A DNA stretch of 64,000 nt from Psychrobacter okhotskensis (GCF_013248965.1 NZ_JABRVQ010000011.1:1-64000), one strand, 5' to 3'. Positions 46,357-56,906 are shown, counted from the stretch's first letter. Translations and numbers: made by a program. Notes: generated from the letters alone by a model not told the origin.

Positions 46357-47142
46357 ATGCAGATTAAAGAAAATAGCTTTTTGGTCACCGGCGGTGCATC
46401 AGGATTGGGTGAAGCCGTGGTTCGCGCTATCGTCGCTCAAGGTGGCAAGGTCGTCATCGCTGATTTGAATGAAACAGTAGGGTCAGCGCTAGTAGCTGAG
46501 CTGGGCGATAATACGCGTTTTGTTCGTTGTGATGTGACCAGTGGTGATGAGGTGCAAGCGGCGGTAGATACAGCAGAAAAAGAGTTTGGTGGTCTGCAAG
46601 GTTCTATTAACTGTGCAGGTATTGCCGTGGTGCAAAAGCTACTGGATCGTGAAAACAATCCTGCTGATCTCGATCAGTTCAGTCGCGGTGTTATAATTAA
46701 TCAAGTGGGCTCGTTCAATGTTGCACGTTTAGTAGCAGCTAGTATTGCTAAGCGCGTAGCAGCGAATGTGAACCCTGATAGTGAGCAGAACGCGGACAAT
46801 GGTATCATTATCAATACTGCTTCTATCGCTGCTTTTGATGGGCAAGTCGGGCAAGCCAGTTATGCCTCATCTAAAGCTGGCGTTGTCGGTATGATGCTGC
46901 CATTAGCTCGTGAGCTGACTCGTCATGGCATTCGCGTGATGACGATTGCACCGGGTGTCTTTGCCACCCCAATGATGGAGAGCTTACCGGAAAAAGCACG
47001 CACGCAATTAGAATCAGCCGTTCCTTATCCTAAGCGCCTAGGAGCACCGAATGAGTTTGCCAAACTGGTGACCCATATTATTGATAATGCCTACCTAAAT
47101 GGTGAAGTGATTCGTCTTGATGGTGCCATTCGTATGGTTTAG
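46357..47142 (+). CDS. SDR family oxidoreductase, probable 3-hydroxyacyl-CoA dehydrogenase (type II)
   Basis: 261 residues with the Rossmann start VTGGASGLGEAVVRAI, INCAGIAVVQK, catalytic Ser in NTASIAAFDGQVGQ and YASSKAG (Tyr and Lys). The sequence resembles HSD17B10-like 3-hydroxyacyl-CoA dehydrogenases (TPMMESLPEKARTQLESAVPYPKRLG). It would oxidise an acyl-CoA intermediate with NAD+. AAGGGAAT precedes the ATG. Co-transcription with the upstream synthetase is likely. Confidence 0.88.
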   Translation: MQIKENSFLVTGGASGLGEAVVRAIVAQGGKVVIADLNETVGSALVAELGDNTRFVRCDVTSGDEVQAAVDTAEKEFGGLQGSINCAGIAVVQKLLDRENNPADLDQFSRGVIINQVGSFNVARLVAASIAKRVAANVNPDSEQNADNGIIINTASIAAFDGQVGQASYASSKAGVVGMMLPLARELTRHGIRVMTIAPGVFATPMMESLPEKARTQLESAVPYPKRLGAPNEFAKLVTHIIDNAYLNGEVIRLDGAIRMV

Positions 47143-47274
47143 TTTGACAACTGCCAGAACACGTTGTTATCTTATTCATCATTTTTGCACAAAACCTGAT
47201 CATTAAATATGACATAGTGCTTTGATATATTATGACTCGTTGCTATCAAGCATTGCTTATAAGGACCAAAGCCT

Positions 47275-47862
47275 ATGTCATTTTTCTCTTTCAGTCTTAG
47301 CACCAAATCTCGTTGGTTGTTTATTGCGATAGGACTTGGTCTGACTGCCATCATTAGTACCAGTGCGATAGGCTATGTCAAAACCTCCTCGCAGGCAAAA
47401 AACGCGGTTGATAAAGGTCAGTCTATTCCTAGCACGCTCATTGTCGATAAGGTCTTTGTTGACAAGTCTGAGCGCATTTTAAAGTTATTAAGCAAAGATA
47501 CCGTGGTCAAATCCTATCGCATTGCATTGGGTGACAGCCCGATAGGACATAAGCAACAACAAGGGGATCAGCGCACACCAGTAGGCTACTATACCTTAGA
47601 TTATAAAAATGAAAACTCAATAGCCCATCGCTCCATCCATGTCAGCTACCCAAATGCGGCAGATAAAGCACGGGCTAAGTCTCGCGGCGTCAATCCAGGT
47701 GGCGACATTATGATTCATGGGCAAATGAATGGCTTTGGTCATTTAGCCGGGCTCAATCAACAACGCGATTGGACAGATGGCTGCATCGCCGTCACTAATG
47801 ATGAGATGGATGAAATCATGGCGGCTGTGAAAGTAGGCACCGCGATTGAAATTGTTGAATAA
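47275..47862 (+). CDS. L,D-transpeptidase (YkuD) family protein
   Basis: 195 residues: an N-terminal membrane anchor (WLFIAIGLGLTAIISTSAIGYV), then a YkuD domain with GDSPIGHKQQQGDQRTPVGYY, IMIHGQMNG-like His and the catalytic Cys170 in WTDGCIAVTN. Such enzymes crosslink or edit peptidoglycan in the periplasm. AAGGACC precedes the ATG. It is monocistronic. Confidence 0.88.
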   Translation: MSFFSFSLSTKSRWLFIAIGLGLTAIISTSAIGYVKTSSQAKNAVDKGQSIPSTLIVDKVFVDKSERILKLLSKDTVVKSYRIALGDSPIGHKQQQGDQRTPVGYYTLDYKNENSIAHRSIHVSYPNAADKARAKSRGVNPGGDIMIHGQMNGFGHLAGLNQQRDWTDGCIAVTNDEMDEIMAAVKVGTAIEIVE

Positions 47863-48026
47863 GCCACTTTTAAGGTTTATGTATACTTAATGCTTGCTGA
47901 GTTGATTAGCTTTTTAGATATTTTGTAATAACCGCATATTTTTTTCGACGATTTATTCACACTCCTAAACTATTCTTCTCTCTTTTTCACAAACTTAACA
48001 CTACCTATTTTTCTTTCCTATATTCC

Positions 48027-48055
48027 CTTGAAATAGCTCATCAATGTGCCTATTA
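48027..48055 (+). promoter_or_regulatory. possible sigma32 heat-shock promoter of clpB
   Basis: CTTGAAA (48027-48033) matches the sigma32 -35 perfectly. GCCTATTA follows after 14 bases and matches the -10 (CCCCATNT) only in part. It implies a leader of about 260 bases. Nothing else is evident in 47863-48318. Confidence 0.4.
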
Positions 48056-48318
48056 ATGCCTTATCGTCATATCATTGTTATAAGTAAGGTTTATATTAAT
48101 CAGGTGCAATGCGCACTGCTTGCTATTGGCTTGTTATTGATAGGAGCTGATATTGATAAGCCATTATTGATTGTTGATAACCGTTAAATTGATATTGAAA
48201 TATTACTCAACAAACCTGATATAGATAACAACGAAAAGCTTGGGCATTGTTTGATACTTATAAAAAGCCGCAGCTACTATCAGATATAAAATATTATTAA
48301 TTCTAAAAGGACACCAAT

Positions 48319-50916
48319 ATGAGGTTCGAAAAATTTACCCAAAAATTGCAATCTGCGATTCAAGAAGCCCAAAGTTTGGCGCTAGGGCGCGACCATACAG
48401 GAATTGATCCTGTGCATTTGCTTGCCGTGTTGCTGCAAGACGAGTCTAACTTGTCTATCTGCCAGCAAGCGGGCGCGTCTATTCCTGCGCTAAAAAATGG
48501 CGTGGCAAAGGCGCTTGATAATCAAGCGACGATTAGCGAGCCAACTGGTGACGTTAATCTAAACCCTAATTCGGTCAAAATTTTGAATTTGGCCGATCGT
48601 CAAGCGCAAAAAGAAGGCGACGATTTTATTGCCACTGAATGGGTGATATTAGCACTCGCTGAACAAGGCGAAACCAAAAAAATATTTGAAAGCGCTGGCG
48701 TGACGGCAGCCAAATTAAAAGCCGTGATTGAACAATTACGTGGTGATGAAACCGTGAACAATCAAAACGCGGAAGATCAACGTGACGCGCTGAATAAATA
48801 TACGATTAACTTAACTGAGCAGGCGGAGCTTGGCAAACTGGATCCAGTCATTGGTCGTGACGAAGAGATTCGCCGCACCATTCAAGTACTGTCACGTCGG
48901 ACTAAAAATAATCCAGTACTTATCGGTGAGCCGGGTGTGGGTAAAACCGCTATCGTCGAAGGCTTAGCACAAAAAATCATCAATGGTGATGTACCAGAAG
49001 GGTTGCGCCGTAAAGAAGTACTGTCATTAGACTTAGGTGCGCTTATTGCCGGCGCAAAATTTCGTGGTGAGTTTGAAGAACGCCTCAAAAGCGTATTGAG
49101 TGATTTGGCCAAGCAAGAAGGCAATGTCATCTTATTTATCGATGAGCTACATACCATGGTTGGCGCGGGTAAATCAGAAGGTGCGATGGATGCGGGTAAT
49201 ATGCTAAAGCCTGCGCTAGCCCGTGGTGAGCTGCATTGCGTCGGTGCGACGACTTTGGACGAATATCGCCAGTATATCGAAAAAGATGCCGCGCTTGAAC
49301 GTCGCTTCCAAAAAGTATTGGTCGATGAGCCAACGGTCGAGGATACCATTGCGATTTTGCGTGGCCTCAAAGAGCGTTACGAGCTGCATCATGGGGTCGA
49401 TATTCAAGACAGTGCGATTATTGCTGCCGCACGCATGAGCCATCGCTATATTACTGACCGCAAGCTGCCGGATAAGGCGATTGATTTAATCGACGAAGCT
49501 GCCAGTCGTCTGCGTATGGAGATGGACAGCAAGCCTGAGTCACTTGGCAAGCTTGATAGCCGTTTGATTCAGTTAAAAATGCAGCGTGAAGTGCTCAAAA
49601 ACGAAGAAGACGCTGGCGCGCAAGCCGAGCGTAAAGTACTTGATGCACAAATAGAAGAGTTAGAAAAAGAGTACGCCGATCTCAATGAGATTTGGCAAGC
49701 AGAAAAAGCGCTGGTCAAAGGCAGTCAGCAGCTAAAAGACGAGCTAGACAAAGCGCGTATCGCCTATGATAAAGCCAGCCGCGAGGGCGATTATGAGACC
49801 ATGAGTAAGCTGCAGTATGAGACCATTCCGCAGTTAGAGCGCCGAATTCATGAGTCGGACTTGGCTGAGCAAAAAGAGCAGACTGGTGAAAATAGTGGGG
49901 TAAAACTACTACGTAACAAGGTCACGGATAATGAAATTGCCGAAGTGGTTGCCGCCGCCACGGGCATTCCGGTCAGTAAAATGATGCAAGGCGAGCGTGA
50001 CAAAATGCTGGCGATGGAAGAGAAACTCCACGAGCGCGTCATCGGTCAAGATGAAGCAGTCGAAGCGGTCGCCAATGCCGTGCGTCGTAGCCGTGCGGGC
50101 TTGTCGGATCCGAATCGACCATCTGGTTCGTTCTTGTTCCTTGGGCCTACTGGTGTCGGTAAAACCGAGCTGACCAAATCATTGGCGAACTTCTTATTCG
50201 ACTCTGAAGATGCGATTGTTCGTATCGATATGAGTGAGTATATGGAGAAGCACAGCGTCAGTCGCTTAGTGGGTGCGCCTCCAGGTTATGTTGGCTATGA
50301 AGAAGGTGGCGCGTTGACCGAAGCGGTACGTCGTAAGCCCTATAGCGTGATATTGTTTGATGAAGTCGAAAAAGCGCACCCTGATGTGTTCAATATCTTG
50401 CTACAAGTGTTGGATGATGGTCGTTTGACCGATTCGCAAGGTCGCGTGGTGGACTTTAAAAACACCGTTATTATCATGACCAGTAACCTAGGCTCGCATA
50501 AAATTCAAGAGATGGTTGGCGAAAGCTACGACGATATCAAAGCGGAGGTCATGGATTCTGTCGGTCAGCATTTCCGTCCAGAGTTCGTCAACCGTATTGA
50601 TGAGATTGTGGTTTTCCATCCGCTCGGTATGTCGCAAATGGCAGGTATTGCTGACATTCAATTGGATCGATTACGTCAGCGTTTGCATGAGCGCGAGATG
50701 GACATCGAGCTATCCTCTGATGCGATGAACAAGCTGGTCGCCGTGGGTTATGACCCTGTGTATGGTGCGCGTCCGCTAAAACGTGCTATCCAGCAAGAGA
50801 TCGAAAATCCGCTGTCATTAAAATTGCTGTCTGGTGACTTTGTCGCTGGCGATATCATCAAAGTCGATGTCGGCGCTGATGATAAGCTTACCTTTGATAA
50901 GCTTCGAATGAGCTAA
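48319..50916 (+). CDS. clpB: ATP-dependent disaggregase ClpB
   Basis: A hexameric AAA+ chaperone that extracts polypeptides from aggregates with DnaK. The full-length 865-residue product has the N-domain ([16 protein letters not shown]), NBD1 with Walker A GEPGVGKT and Walker [11 protein letters not shown], the coiled-coil M-domain (about 400-520, [17 protein letters not shown]) and NBD2 with [25 protein letters not shown] sequence and [13 protein letters not shown]. It lacks the P-element tripeptide of ClpA/X. AAAGGAC precedes the ATG. Confidence 0.97.
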   Translation: MRFEKFTQKLQSAIQEAQSLALGRDHTGIDPVHLLAVLLQDESNLSICQQAGASIPALKNGVAKALDNQATISEPTGDVNLNPNSVKILNLADRQAQKEGDDFIATEWVILALAEQGETKKIFESAGVTAAKLKAVIEQLRGDETVNNQNAEDQRDALNKYTINLTEQAELGKLDPVIGRDEEIRRTIQVLSRRTKNNPVLIGEPGVGKTAIVEGLAQKIINGDVPEGLRRKEVLSLDLGALIAGAKFRGEFEERLKSVLSDLAKQEGNVILFIDELHTMVGAGKSEGAMDAGNMLKPALARGELHCVGATTLDEYRQYIEKDAALERRFQKVLVDEPTVEDTIAILRGLKERYELHHGVDIQDSAIIAAARMSHRYITDRKLPDKAIDLIDEAASRLRMEMDSKPESLGKLDSRLIQLKMQREVLKNEEDAGAQAERKVLDAQIEELEKEYADLNEIWQAEKALVKGSQQLKDELDKARIAYDKASREGDYETMSKLQYETIPQLERRIHESDLAEQKEQTGENSGVKLLRNKVTDNEIAEVVAAATGIPVSKMMQGERDKMLAMEEKLHERVIGQDEAVEAVANAVRRSRAGLSDPNRPSGSFLFLGPTGVGKTELTKSLANFLFDSEDAIVRIDMSEYMEKHSVSRLVGAPPGYVGYEEGGALTEAVRRKPYSVILFDEVEKAHPDVFNILLQVLDDGRLTDSQGRVVDFKNTVIIMTSNLGSHKIQEMVGESYDDIKAEVMDSVGQHFRPEFVNRIDEIVVFHPLGMSQMAGIADIQLDRLRQRLHEREMDIELSSDAMNKLVAVGYDPVYGARPLKRAIQQEIENPLSLKLLSGDFVAGDIIKVDVGADDKLTFDKLRMS

Positions 50917-50965
50917 TAGTAAACGCTAAATAATTGTTGCTAAATGACGGTTATGCTTTAAAACC

Positions 50966-51010
50966 AACCCTTTATTTGTCTATTTTTTATATAGGCAGAT
51001 AAGGGGTTTT
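50966..51010 (+). terminator. terminator after clpB
   Basis: An 18-bp stem, AACCCTTTATTTGTCTAT with ATAGGCAGATAAGGGGTT, contains three G-U pairs and is followed by TTTT. Confidence 0.85.
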
Positions 51011-51062
51011 TACTTTGCGCTCTATAATCATTTTACCGTTGTCATACTTTGATTATGTTATA

Positions 51063-51203
51063 ACTATAGTCAAAATATCCTAAAAATACGATGGTATTGC
51101 TGATATCAATTTTTTGTCGCCTCTGTCCGCGCAGGCACAGCAAGCAAGAAAAATGGATATCAGCAGTGCGTGATGGTTCGATATTATTTTTCACGCACTA
51201 TCA
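51063..51203 (-). repeat. MITE-like palindromic repeat, copy D (inverted orientation)
   Basis: The best-preserved left end is ACTATAGTCAAAATATCC (51063-51080). The inner arms are TTGCTGATATCAATTTTTTG and AAAAATGGATATCAGCAG. The right end, TTTTTCACGCACTATCAC, has drifted from the TIR. It lies 46 bases before the sugar dehydrogenase gene. Confidence 0.88.
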
Positions 51204-51248
51204 CTTAAGCCCTAATAAAGCCAATATAACATTAAGGGAGATGACATC

Positions 51249-52502
51249 ATGATGATGACCAATAAAAAATATATTAGCACGCCATTAATCTTGCCGTTAA
51301 TCATAGCAGCCCTGCTATTTAGCGCCTCTGCGTGCTCAAACCCATCAGCAGTCAATACCGATGCAGATCTGACAGAGTACAAAGAAGGTCAGGCTTCTGC
51401 CAAAGATTCGGCAGCGAGCACTGAAAAACCTGCCTTTGCCACTAAGACTGTCGCTACCTTTAATGAACCATGGGCGATGACCGCGCTACCCAATACCAAT
51501 GATGAGCCACCAACATTACTGGTTACCCAAAAGACCGGTGAGCTCTTCATGGTCGATACTGCTACCGGTACTAAAACCGAAGTAAGCGGTGTGCCGACCG
51601 TTGCGTATGGCGGGCAAGGCGGTCTAGGTGACATTATTCTAGCATCAGATTTTGCTACCAGTAATGTCATATATCTCAGTTATATTGAAAGCGGCACGGG
51701 CGCTGATGACAATAAATTTGGCGCGAAAGTGATTAGCGCTAAGCTCTCAGGTATAGGTAGCGCTGCTCCTAGTCTGCAATCTATTACCCCGATTTGGCAG
51801 CAGACGCCAAAGGTAAAAGGGCAGGGGCATTATAGTCACCGTTTGCTATTCTCTCCCGATGGTCGCTATCTCTATATCAGTTCAGGTGAGCGGCAAGAAA
51901 AAACGCCAGCGCAAGATATGAGCGTCAACTTGGGCAAAATCATTCGACTATACCCTGACGGTAGCGTACCCGCAGACAATCCATTCGCCAACGAAAATAA
52001 GGAAATTAAGGCACAGTTTTGGACAACTGGGCATCGTAACGTACTGGGTATGGCCTTTGATGACAGTGGTCGGCTGTGGGCAAATGAGATGGGGCCAAGA
52101 GGTGGTGATGAGTTTAATTTAATCGAAAAAGGCAATAACTATGGCTGGCCGCTGGTCTCTAACGGTCGTAATTATTCGGGTACAGACATTCCTGACCATG
52201 ACACTCGGCCTGACTTGACTGCGCCCAAAGTGACTTGGACACCCGTCATCTCACCTTCTTCATTAAGTATATATTCAGCCGGGACTCATAATGATTTTCC
52301 AGCATGGCAAGGCAATGCGCTAATCAGCGGCCTGTCATCAAAAGCGCTCATCATAGTGAGTTTTGATGACAGCAACAGTGCCTCTGAACGTTACCGCTAT
52401 GATATGGGGAAGCGTATTCGTAGTGTACTGAACGTGGATGGACAAGTCTGGTTATTAGAGGACGGCGATGCGGCTAAGTTACTGCAATTGCTACCTAAAT
52501 AG
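51249..52502 (+). CDS. PQQ-dependent soluble aldose sugar dehydrogenase-like lipoprotein
   Basis: 417 residues. A lipoprotein signal with SASAC puts it at the periplasmic face. The six-bladed propeller family is shown by GQGGLGDIILASDF, GHYSHRLLFSPDGRYLYISSGER and TTGHRNVLGMAFDDSGRLWANEMGPRGGDE, the last containing active-site and metal residues. It resembles the YliI/Asd type, which oxidises aldoses with PQQ. AGGGAG precedes the first ATG. No pqq genes are in the window. Confidence 0.88.
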   Translation: MMMTNKKYISTPLILPLIIAALLFSASACSNPSAVNTDADLTEYKEGQASAKDSAASTEKPAFATKTVATFNEPWAMTALPNTNDEPPTLLVTQKTGELFMVDTATGTKTEVSGVPTVAYGGQGGLGDIILASDFATSNVIYLSYIESGTGADDNKFGAKVISAKLSGIGSAAPSLQSITPIWQQTPKVKGQGHYSHRLLFSPDGRYLYISSGERQEKTPAQDMSVNLGKIIRLYPDGSVPADNPFANENKEIKAQFWTTGHRNVLGMAFDDSGRLWANEMGPRGGDEFNLIEKGNNYGWPLVSNGRNYSGTDIPDHDTRPDLTAPKVTWTPVISPSSLSIYSAGTHNDFPAWQGNALISGLSSKALIIVSFDDSNSASERYRYDMGKRIRSVLNVDGQVWLLEDGDAAKLLQLLPK

Positions 52503-52821
52503 TATATTGCTATAAAGAGTGAATGATAGCACTGTTAAAATTAATTCATAAATCTACATAAAGGGTACTGCGATTTTTACCATAAATCCAGCACCTTTTG
52601 TAGTTTTAAAGCTTAGAAAATGAATAGAGTAGATGGCTTTTATTTTACTCTAAACCAGAATTTTGACTTGTTACCATCTATACATCATATTTTTAGATAA
52701 GTTTAAGAATAGGAAAACATTAGAGCAAATAGGGTGTTTCTTGATGGCTATATTTTGTAATTATTTGATAATCAAAGGTTATTTTGTTAAGGTAGCAGCC
52801 CTTATATAACGAGATTAGCAC

Positions 52822-54471
52822 ATGGACGAAGTAAAAGTAGGTCGATTGGGTCCGTTTCCACGGGTCAGTAAACCTGTGTTTATAACCTCGACGTTGTTGA
52901 TTGTCGGATTTATTATTTTTGGCGCTTTTTTTACGGAAGCTGCCGGCGCACTTTTTAGTTTTTTACAGAGCTTTATTACCGATAAGTTTGGTTGGCTATT
53001 TATTGTTTTGGTCAACGTGGCACTCGTTTTTTGTATCTATTTAGCCATGAGCCGTTACGGCGATATTCGCTTGGGTAAACAAACAGAACGTCCGCAATAT
53101 AGCCTCATCTCTTGGATAGGGATGTTGTTTTCGGCGGGTATCGGTATTGGTTTGGTTTATTGGGGTACGGCTGAGCCGTTGTATCACTTTATGGCCCCAC
53201 CACTTGGTGAAGCGGAGACAATAGAAGCGGCCAAACAAGCGATGAACATCTCGTTTTTACATTGGGGTTTACACGCTTGGGCGATTTATACCATCGTGGC
53301 ATTGTCGTTGGCTTACTTTCATTTTCGCCGTGGTCTGCCATTATCGATTCGCTCGACGCTGTATCCGATATTGGGCCGCAAGATTTATGGTCCTTGGGGT
53401 CATACCGTTGATATTTTAGCAGTATTCGGTACGATGTTTGGGGTAGTGACTTCTTTGGGTTTAGGGGTGATGCAGATAAATTCTGGTCTGGAGAACTTGT
53501 TCGGTATTCCTAATAGTTTGGGCGTGCAATTTGCGATTATTGCATTTGTGACTGCCATGGCATGTATCTCTTTGATGCTGGGTCTTGATAAAGGCATCAA
53601 ACGTCTAAGTGATATTAATATGGGACTGACGGGTATTCTGTTGGTCTTTATGGTGATTTTGGGTCCGACGCTATTTATCTTCGACAGTTTTATCGAAAAT
53701 ATCGGTAATTATCTAGGGTCGATTGTGACGTTATCGGCGTGGGGCGAAGCCTATAGCAATACCGATTGGCAAAGCGGCTGGACGATATTTTACTGGGCGT
53801 GGTGGGTAAGTTGGGCACCCTTTGTCGGCGTATTCATTGCCCGTATCAGTCGTGGTCGTACTATTCGTGAATTTGTCTTGGGAGTCTTATTAATCCCAAT
53901 GACGATTTTATTCTTCTGGTTTACTACGTTTGGCGGTGTTGCTATCCATATGGAGCTATTGGCATCGATCAACCCTGACATGCTGAGTCCTGGACTGATT
54001 GAAGCAGTGCAAGCCGATACCGGTAGTGCGATCTTTAAACTGGTCGAATACTATCCACTGACAAAACCTGTGACCTTGCTGATTGTTATCATGATTGTAT
54101 TATGGTTCGTCACGTCTTCTGATTCGGCAAGCTTTGTCATCGATATGTTGACGGCAGGCGGCGATACCAACCCGCCAAAGATTCAGCGCTTGTTTTGGGC
54201 GACGATGGAAGGGGTCATTGCTGCGATATTATTAGCAGCTGGTGGTTTGGGTGCGCTACAAGCCGCCGCTATCGTGGCAGGTTTGCCGTTTGCTCTGGTA
54301 GTCTTTGTCATGATGTATGCGCTGTTGCGTGGTTTAAGTCGCGATCGCTTGATTTTATATCGTGCGCAGCAATATTTCATCACCGAAGAGTCTGCTGATC
54401 ATAACTCGGCTAATGAGTTCGTCGATGAGCATTTGCTAAAAGGTCCACCTAAAATTGCAAAGGGCGACTAG
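52822..54471 (+). CDS. BCCT family betaine/choline/carnitine transporter (first of two)
   Basis: A 549-residue, 12-TM sodium- or proton-coupled osmolyte importer. The Na/substrate stretch SAGIGIGLVYWGTAEPLYHF, the aromatic betaine box YWAWWVSWAPFVGVFIARISRGRTIREF and FVTSSDSASFVIDML are present. The substrate, probably glycine betaine or choline, is not readable. It is paralogous to the next gene. The 319-base gap upstream shows no gene; TTGTTAAGGT at 52784 recurs at the same distance before the second copy. Confidence 0.93.
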   Translation: MDEVKVGRLGPFPRVSKPVFITSTLLIVGFIIFGAFFTEAAGALFSFLQSFITDKFGWLFIVLVNVALVFCIYLAMSRYGDIRLGKQTERPQYSLISWIGMLFSAGIGIGLVYWGTAEPLYHFMAPPLGEAETIEAAKQAMNISFLHWGLHAWAIYTIVALSLAYFHFRRGLPLSIRSTLYPILGRKIYGPWGHTVDILAVFGTMFGVVTSLGLGVMQINSGLENLFGIPNSLGVQFAIIAFVTAMACISLMLGLDKGIKRLSDINMGLTGILLVFMVILGPTLFIFDSFIENIGNYLGSIVTLSAWGEAYSNTDWQSGWTIFYWAWWVSWAPFVGVFIARISRGRTIREFVLGVLLIPMTILFFWFTTFGGVAIHMELLASINPDMLSPGLIEAVQADTGSAIFKLVEYYPLTKPVTLLIVIMIVLWFVTSSDSASFVIDMLTAGGDTNPPKIQRLFWATMEGVIAAILLAAGGLGALQAAAIVAGLPFALVVFVMMYALLRGLSRDRLILYRAQQYFITEESADHNSANEFVDEHLLKGPPKIAKGD

Positions 54472-54594
54472 GGCATTAATGATATGCTGATTGTTGCTTG
54501 TTTTAATTAAGCCTGTTATCTGAGTCCTTAAGAAAGTTTTTAAAACAGGCTTTAAAAAAATATTTAAGACAAGCAACGATCAATTATTTACCGT

Positions 54595-54632
54595 AAAAAA
54601 TCCTAAGATAAACCGATATCTTAGGATTTTTT
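54595..54632 (+). terminator. terminator between the BCCT genes
   Basis: AAATCCTAAGAT / ATCTTAGGATTT hairpin with T-run; usable in both directions. Confidence 0.9.
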
Positions 54633-54721
54633 GCTTTATAACAATAAATGGTTGTTAACCTAATTTGATAGTTCGTAAGTATCTTGTTAAGGTTGGCATC
54701 CTAAAAAATTGAGATTATTAA

Positions 54722-56377
54722 ATGGATCACGTTAAAGTTGGCCGTCTGGGCCCTTTTCCACGGGTAAGTAAACCCGTGTTTTTAACCTCGGCGATTTTGA
54801 TCGTCGCGTTCATTATTTTTGGTGCTTTTTTTAACGAGCAAGCAGAGCTGGTATTTAACCAAGCAAAAGCCTTTGTTTCTATGCGCTTTGGTTGGTTTTT
54901 TATTGTGGTGGTCAACTTAGCTCTGCTCATGAGTATTTATTTGATATTTAGCCGATACGGCGATATCAGGCTTGGGCACCAAACAGAGAAGCCAGAGTAT
55001 AATTTAGTCTCTTGGATTGGGATGCTGTTTTCGGCAGGTATCGGTATTGGCTTGCTCTATTGGGGTACCGCTGAGCCGTTGTATCACTTTATGGCACCGC
55101 CATTGGGTGAAGCTGAAACCATTGCAGCGGCCAAACAAGCGATGAATATCTCATTCTTGCATTATGGCCTACACGTCTGGGCAATCTATGGCATTGTAGC
55201 CTTGGCTTTGGCGTATTTTCACTACCGTGTTGGCTTGCCATTAGCGATTCGCTCGACGCTGTATCCGTTAATCGGTAAAAAAATCTATGGTCCTATGGGG
55301 CATACAGTTGATACACTTGCGGTATTCGGTACCATGTTTGGCGTGGTGACTACCTTAGGTCTTGGGGTGCTGCAGATTAACTCCGGTCTTGAGACGCTAT
55401 TCGGTATTCCGAATAACATTACCGTACAGATCATTTTGATTGCGTTCATTACTATGTTGGCAGGCATGTCGCTCTTGATGGGTCTTGATAAAGGTATCAA
55501 GCGCTTAAGTGACATCAATATTTTCTTCACAATTGTACTGTTAAGCTTTGTCATTATCTTAGGTCCCACGCAGTTTATTTTTAACAGCTTCGTTGAAAAC
55601 ATTGGTAATTACTTACATCAAGTGATTCCTTTGGGTCTGTGGACAGAGTCTTATGAAGGTCAAGAAAACTGGCAGTCATCATGGACAGTATTCTATTGGG
55701 CATGGTGGATTAGCTGGTCGCCATTCGTCGGTGTATTCGTCGCTCGTATCTCGCGTGGTCGTACCATTCGTGAGTTCATACTAGGCGTGTTATTAATCCC
55801 TATTACCATTTTATTCTTATGGTTCACCGCTTTTGGTGGTTCAGCGGTACATATGGAGCTGATGGCAGCGATTGATCCTAATATGGCCAGTCCTGGTCTG
55901 GTTGAAGCTGTGCAAGCAGATACGGGTAGTGCCATCTTTAAGCTAATGGAGTCTTATCCATTTACTTCAGCGCTTAACTTGTTGATTGTCGTGATGATTG
56001 TTCTTTGGTTCGTTACTTCGTCAGATTCAGCCAGTTTTGTCATTGATATGCTGACTTCAGGCGGCGATACCAATCCACCGAAGATTCAGCGTTTATTCTG
56101 GGCAGGGACAGAAGGTGTGATTGCGGCGGTATTGTTAGCGGCAGGCGGTTTGGGTGCGCTACAGGCAGCCTCTATTGTCTCAGGCTTTCCCTTTGCCGTT
56201 GTCATATTAATCATGATGTATTCACTACTGCGGGGATTGAGCCGCGATAGATTGATTTTGTATCGTCAGCAGCAGTGGTTTATCACCGAAGAATCGGCAG
56301 AGCATAACTCAGCCAATGAGTTCCGCGACGAAGGTTTACTGACAGGTCCACCAAAAATCATTGAGCCTAATGATTAA
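54722..56377 (+). CDS. BCCT family betaine/choline/carnitine transporter (second of two)
   Basis: 551 residues, very similar to the preceding gene along its length: MDHVKVGRLGPFPRVSKPVF at the N-terminus, SAGIGIGLLYWGTAEPLYHF, YWAWWISWSPFVGVFVARISRG, FVTSSDSASF. The copies differ most in the first periplasmic and TM regions and around residues 240-290, so substrate or affinity may differ. A terminator separates them, so each is probably expressed alone. Confidence 0.93.
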   Translation: MDHVKVGRLGPFPRVSKPVFLTSAILIVAFIIFGAFFNEQAELVFNQAKAFVSMRFGWFFIVVVNLALLMSIYLIFSRYGDIRLGHQTEKPEYNLVSWIGMLFSAGIGIGLLYWGTAEPLYHFMAPPLGEAETIAAAKQAMNISFLHYGLHVWAIYGIVALALAYFHYRVGLPLAIRSTLYPLIGKKIYGPMGHTVDTLAVFGTMFGVVTTLGLGVLQINSGLETLFGIPNNITVQIILIAFITMLAGMSLLMGLDKGIKRLSDINIFFTIVLLSFVIILGPTQFIFNSFVENIGNYLHQVIPLGLWTESYEGQENWQSSWTVFYWAWWISWSPFVGVFVARISRGRTIREFILGVLLIPITILFLWFTAFGGSAVHMELMAAIDPNMASPGLVEAVQADTGSAIFKLMESYPFTSALNLLIVVMIVLWFVTSSDSASFVIDMLTSGGDTNPPKIQRLFWAGTEGVIAAVLLAAGGLGALQAASIVSGFPFAVVILIMMYSLLRGLSRDRLILYRQQQWFITEESAEHNSANEFRDEGLLTGPPKIIEPND

Positions 56378-56412
56378 TAGCCTAGCTATCTGCTAAAAGT
56401 ACCATAAAACGT

Positions 56413-56442
56413 AAAAGTCCCAGCCTTGTGCTGGGACTTTTT
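56413..56442 (+). terminator. terminator after the second BCCT gene
   Basis: AAAAGTCCCAGC / GCTGGGACTTTTT hairpin with T-run. Confidence 0.92.
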
Positions 56443-56467
56443 ATTCAGCTACTTTAATAAGGTCAAT

Positions 56468-56500
56468 AAAAAACCCAAGCCTACTATTAGACTTGGGTTT
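56468..56500 (-). terminator. terminator after the DUF3144 gene
   Basis: AAACCCAAG / CTTGGGTTT hairpin; on the minus strand it is followed by TTTTTTATTG. Confidence 0.85.
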
Positions 56501-56534
56501 AATATTTAACGATATCTCATAGATTTAAGAAGAC

Positions 56535-56906
56535 TTATTTAGCAACTTTATCATCTTGATTGAGTTGAACGTATTTATCAAAGTTTTGCGCATAATCGGT
56601 TAAGTTATCACTTAGCATCTGGCGATATTGTTTGACATAGAACTCGACGATATCGTCTTTTTCTTTGGCAAAGTCATCGCCTTTAACAAAACCGATAGAG
56701 GCCACTGAGGCGCTATAACGCGCGGCGGCGTACAGTAAAGACGCACCGACTTGACCTGAATGAGCATCAGGCCCCAATTGACTATTTGCTACACCAATGA
56801 TGGCATCCGCACGTTGATAAAATGCCTGCATTTCAGGGGTGATTTCAACATTATCATCAACATTGTTGTCTTGAGTGTTGCTGTCTTGAATATTGTCTTG
56901 AGACAT
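56535..56906 (-). CDS. DUF3144 family protein
   Basis: About 123 residues: an acidic, Asn/Asp-rich start, then a conserved helical part (MQAFYQRADAIIGVANSQL; GQVGASLLYAAARYSAS; ARFVYEFYVKQYRQML-like). The family is found in Moraxellaceae and Pseudomonas and has no known function. AGGAATTGC before 56906 favours this ATG over a TTG at 56912. It lies 83 bases downstream of metK on the same strand. Confidence 0.85.
   Translation of the reverse strand: MSQDNIQDSNTQDNNVDDNVEITPEMQAFYQRADAIIGVANSQLGPDAHSGQVGASLLYAAARYSASVASIGFVKGDDFAKEKDDIVEFYVKQYRQMLSDNLTDYAQNFDKYVQLNQDDKVAK

Noticed and set aside
47275..47862. Unusual TDGC in place of SHGC in the L,D-transpeptidase as a novelty
   Set aside because: The DGC variant is common in YkuD-domain proteins of proteobacteria.
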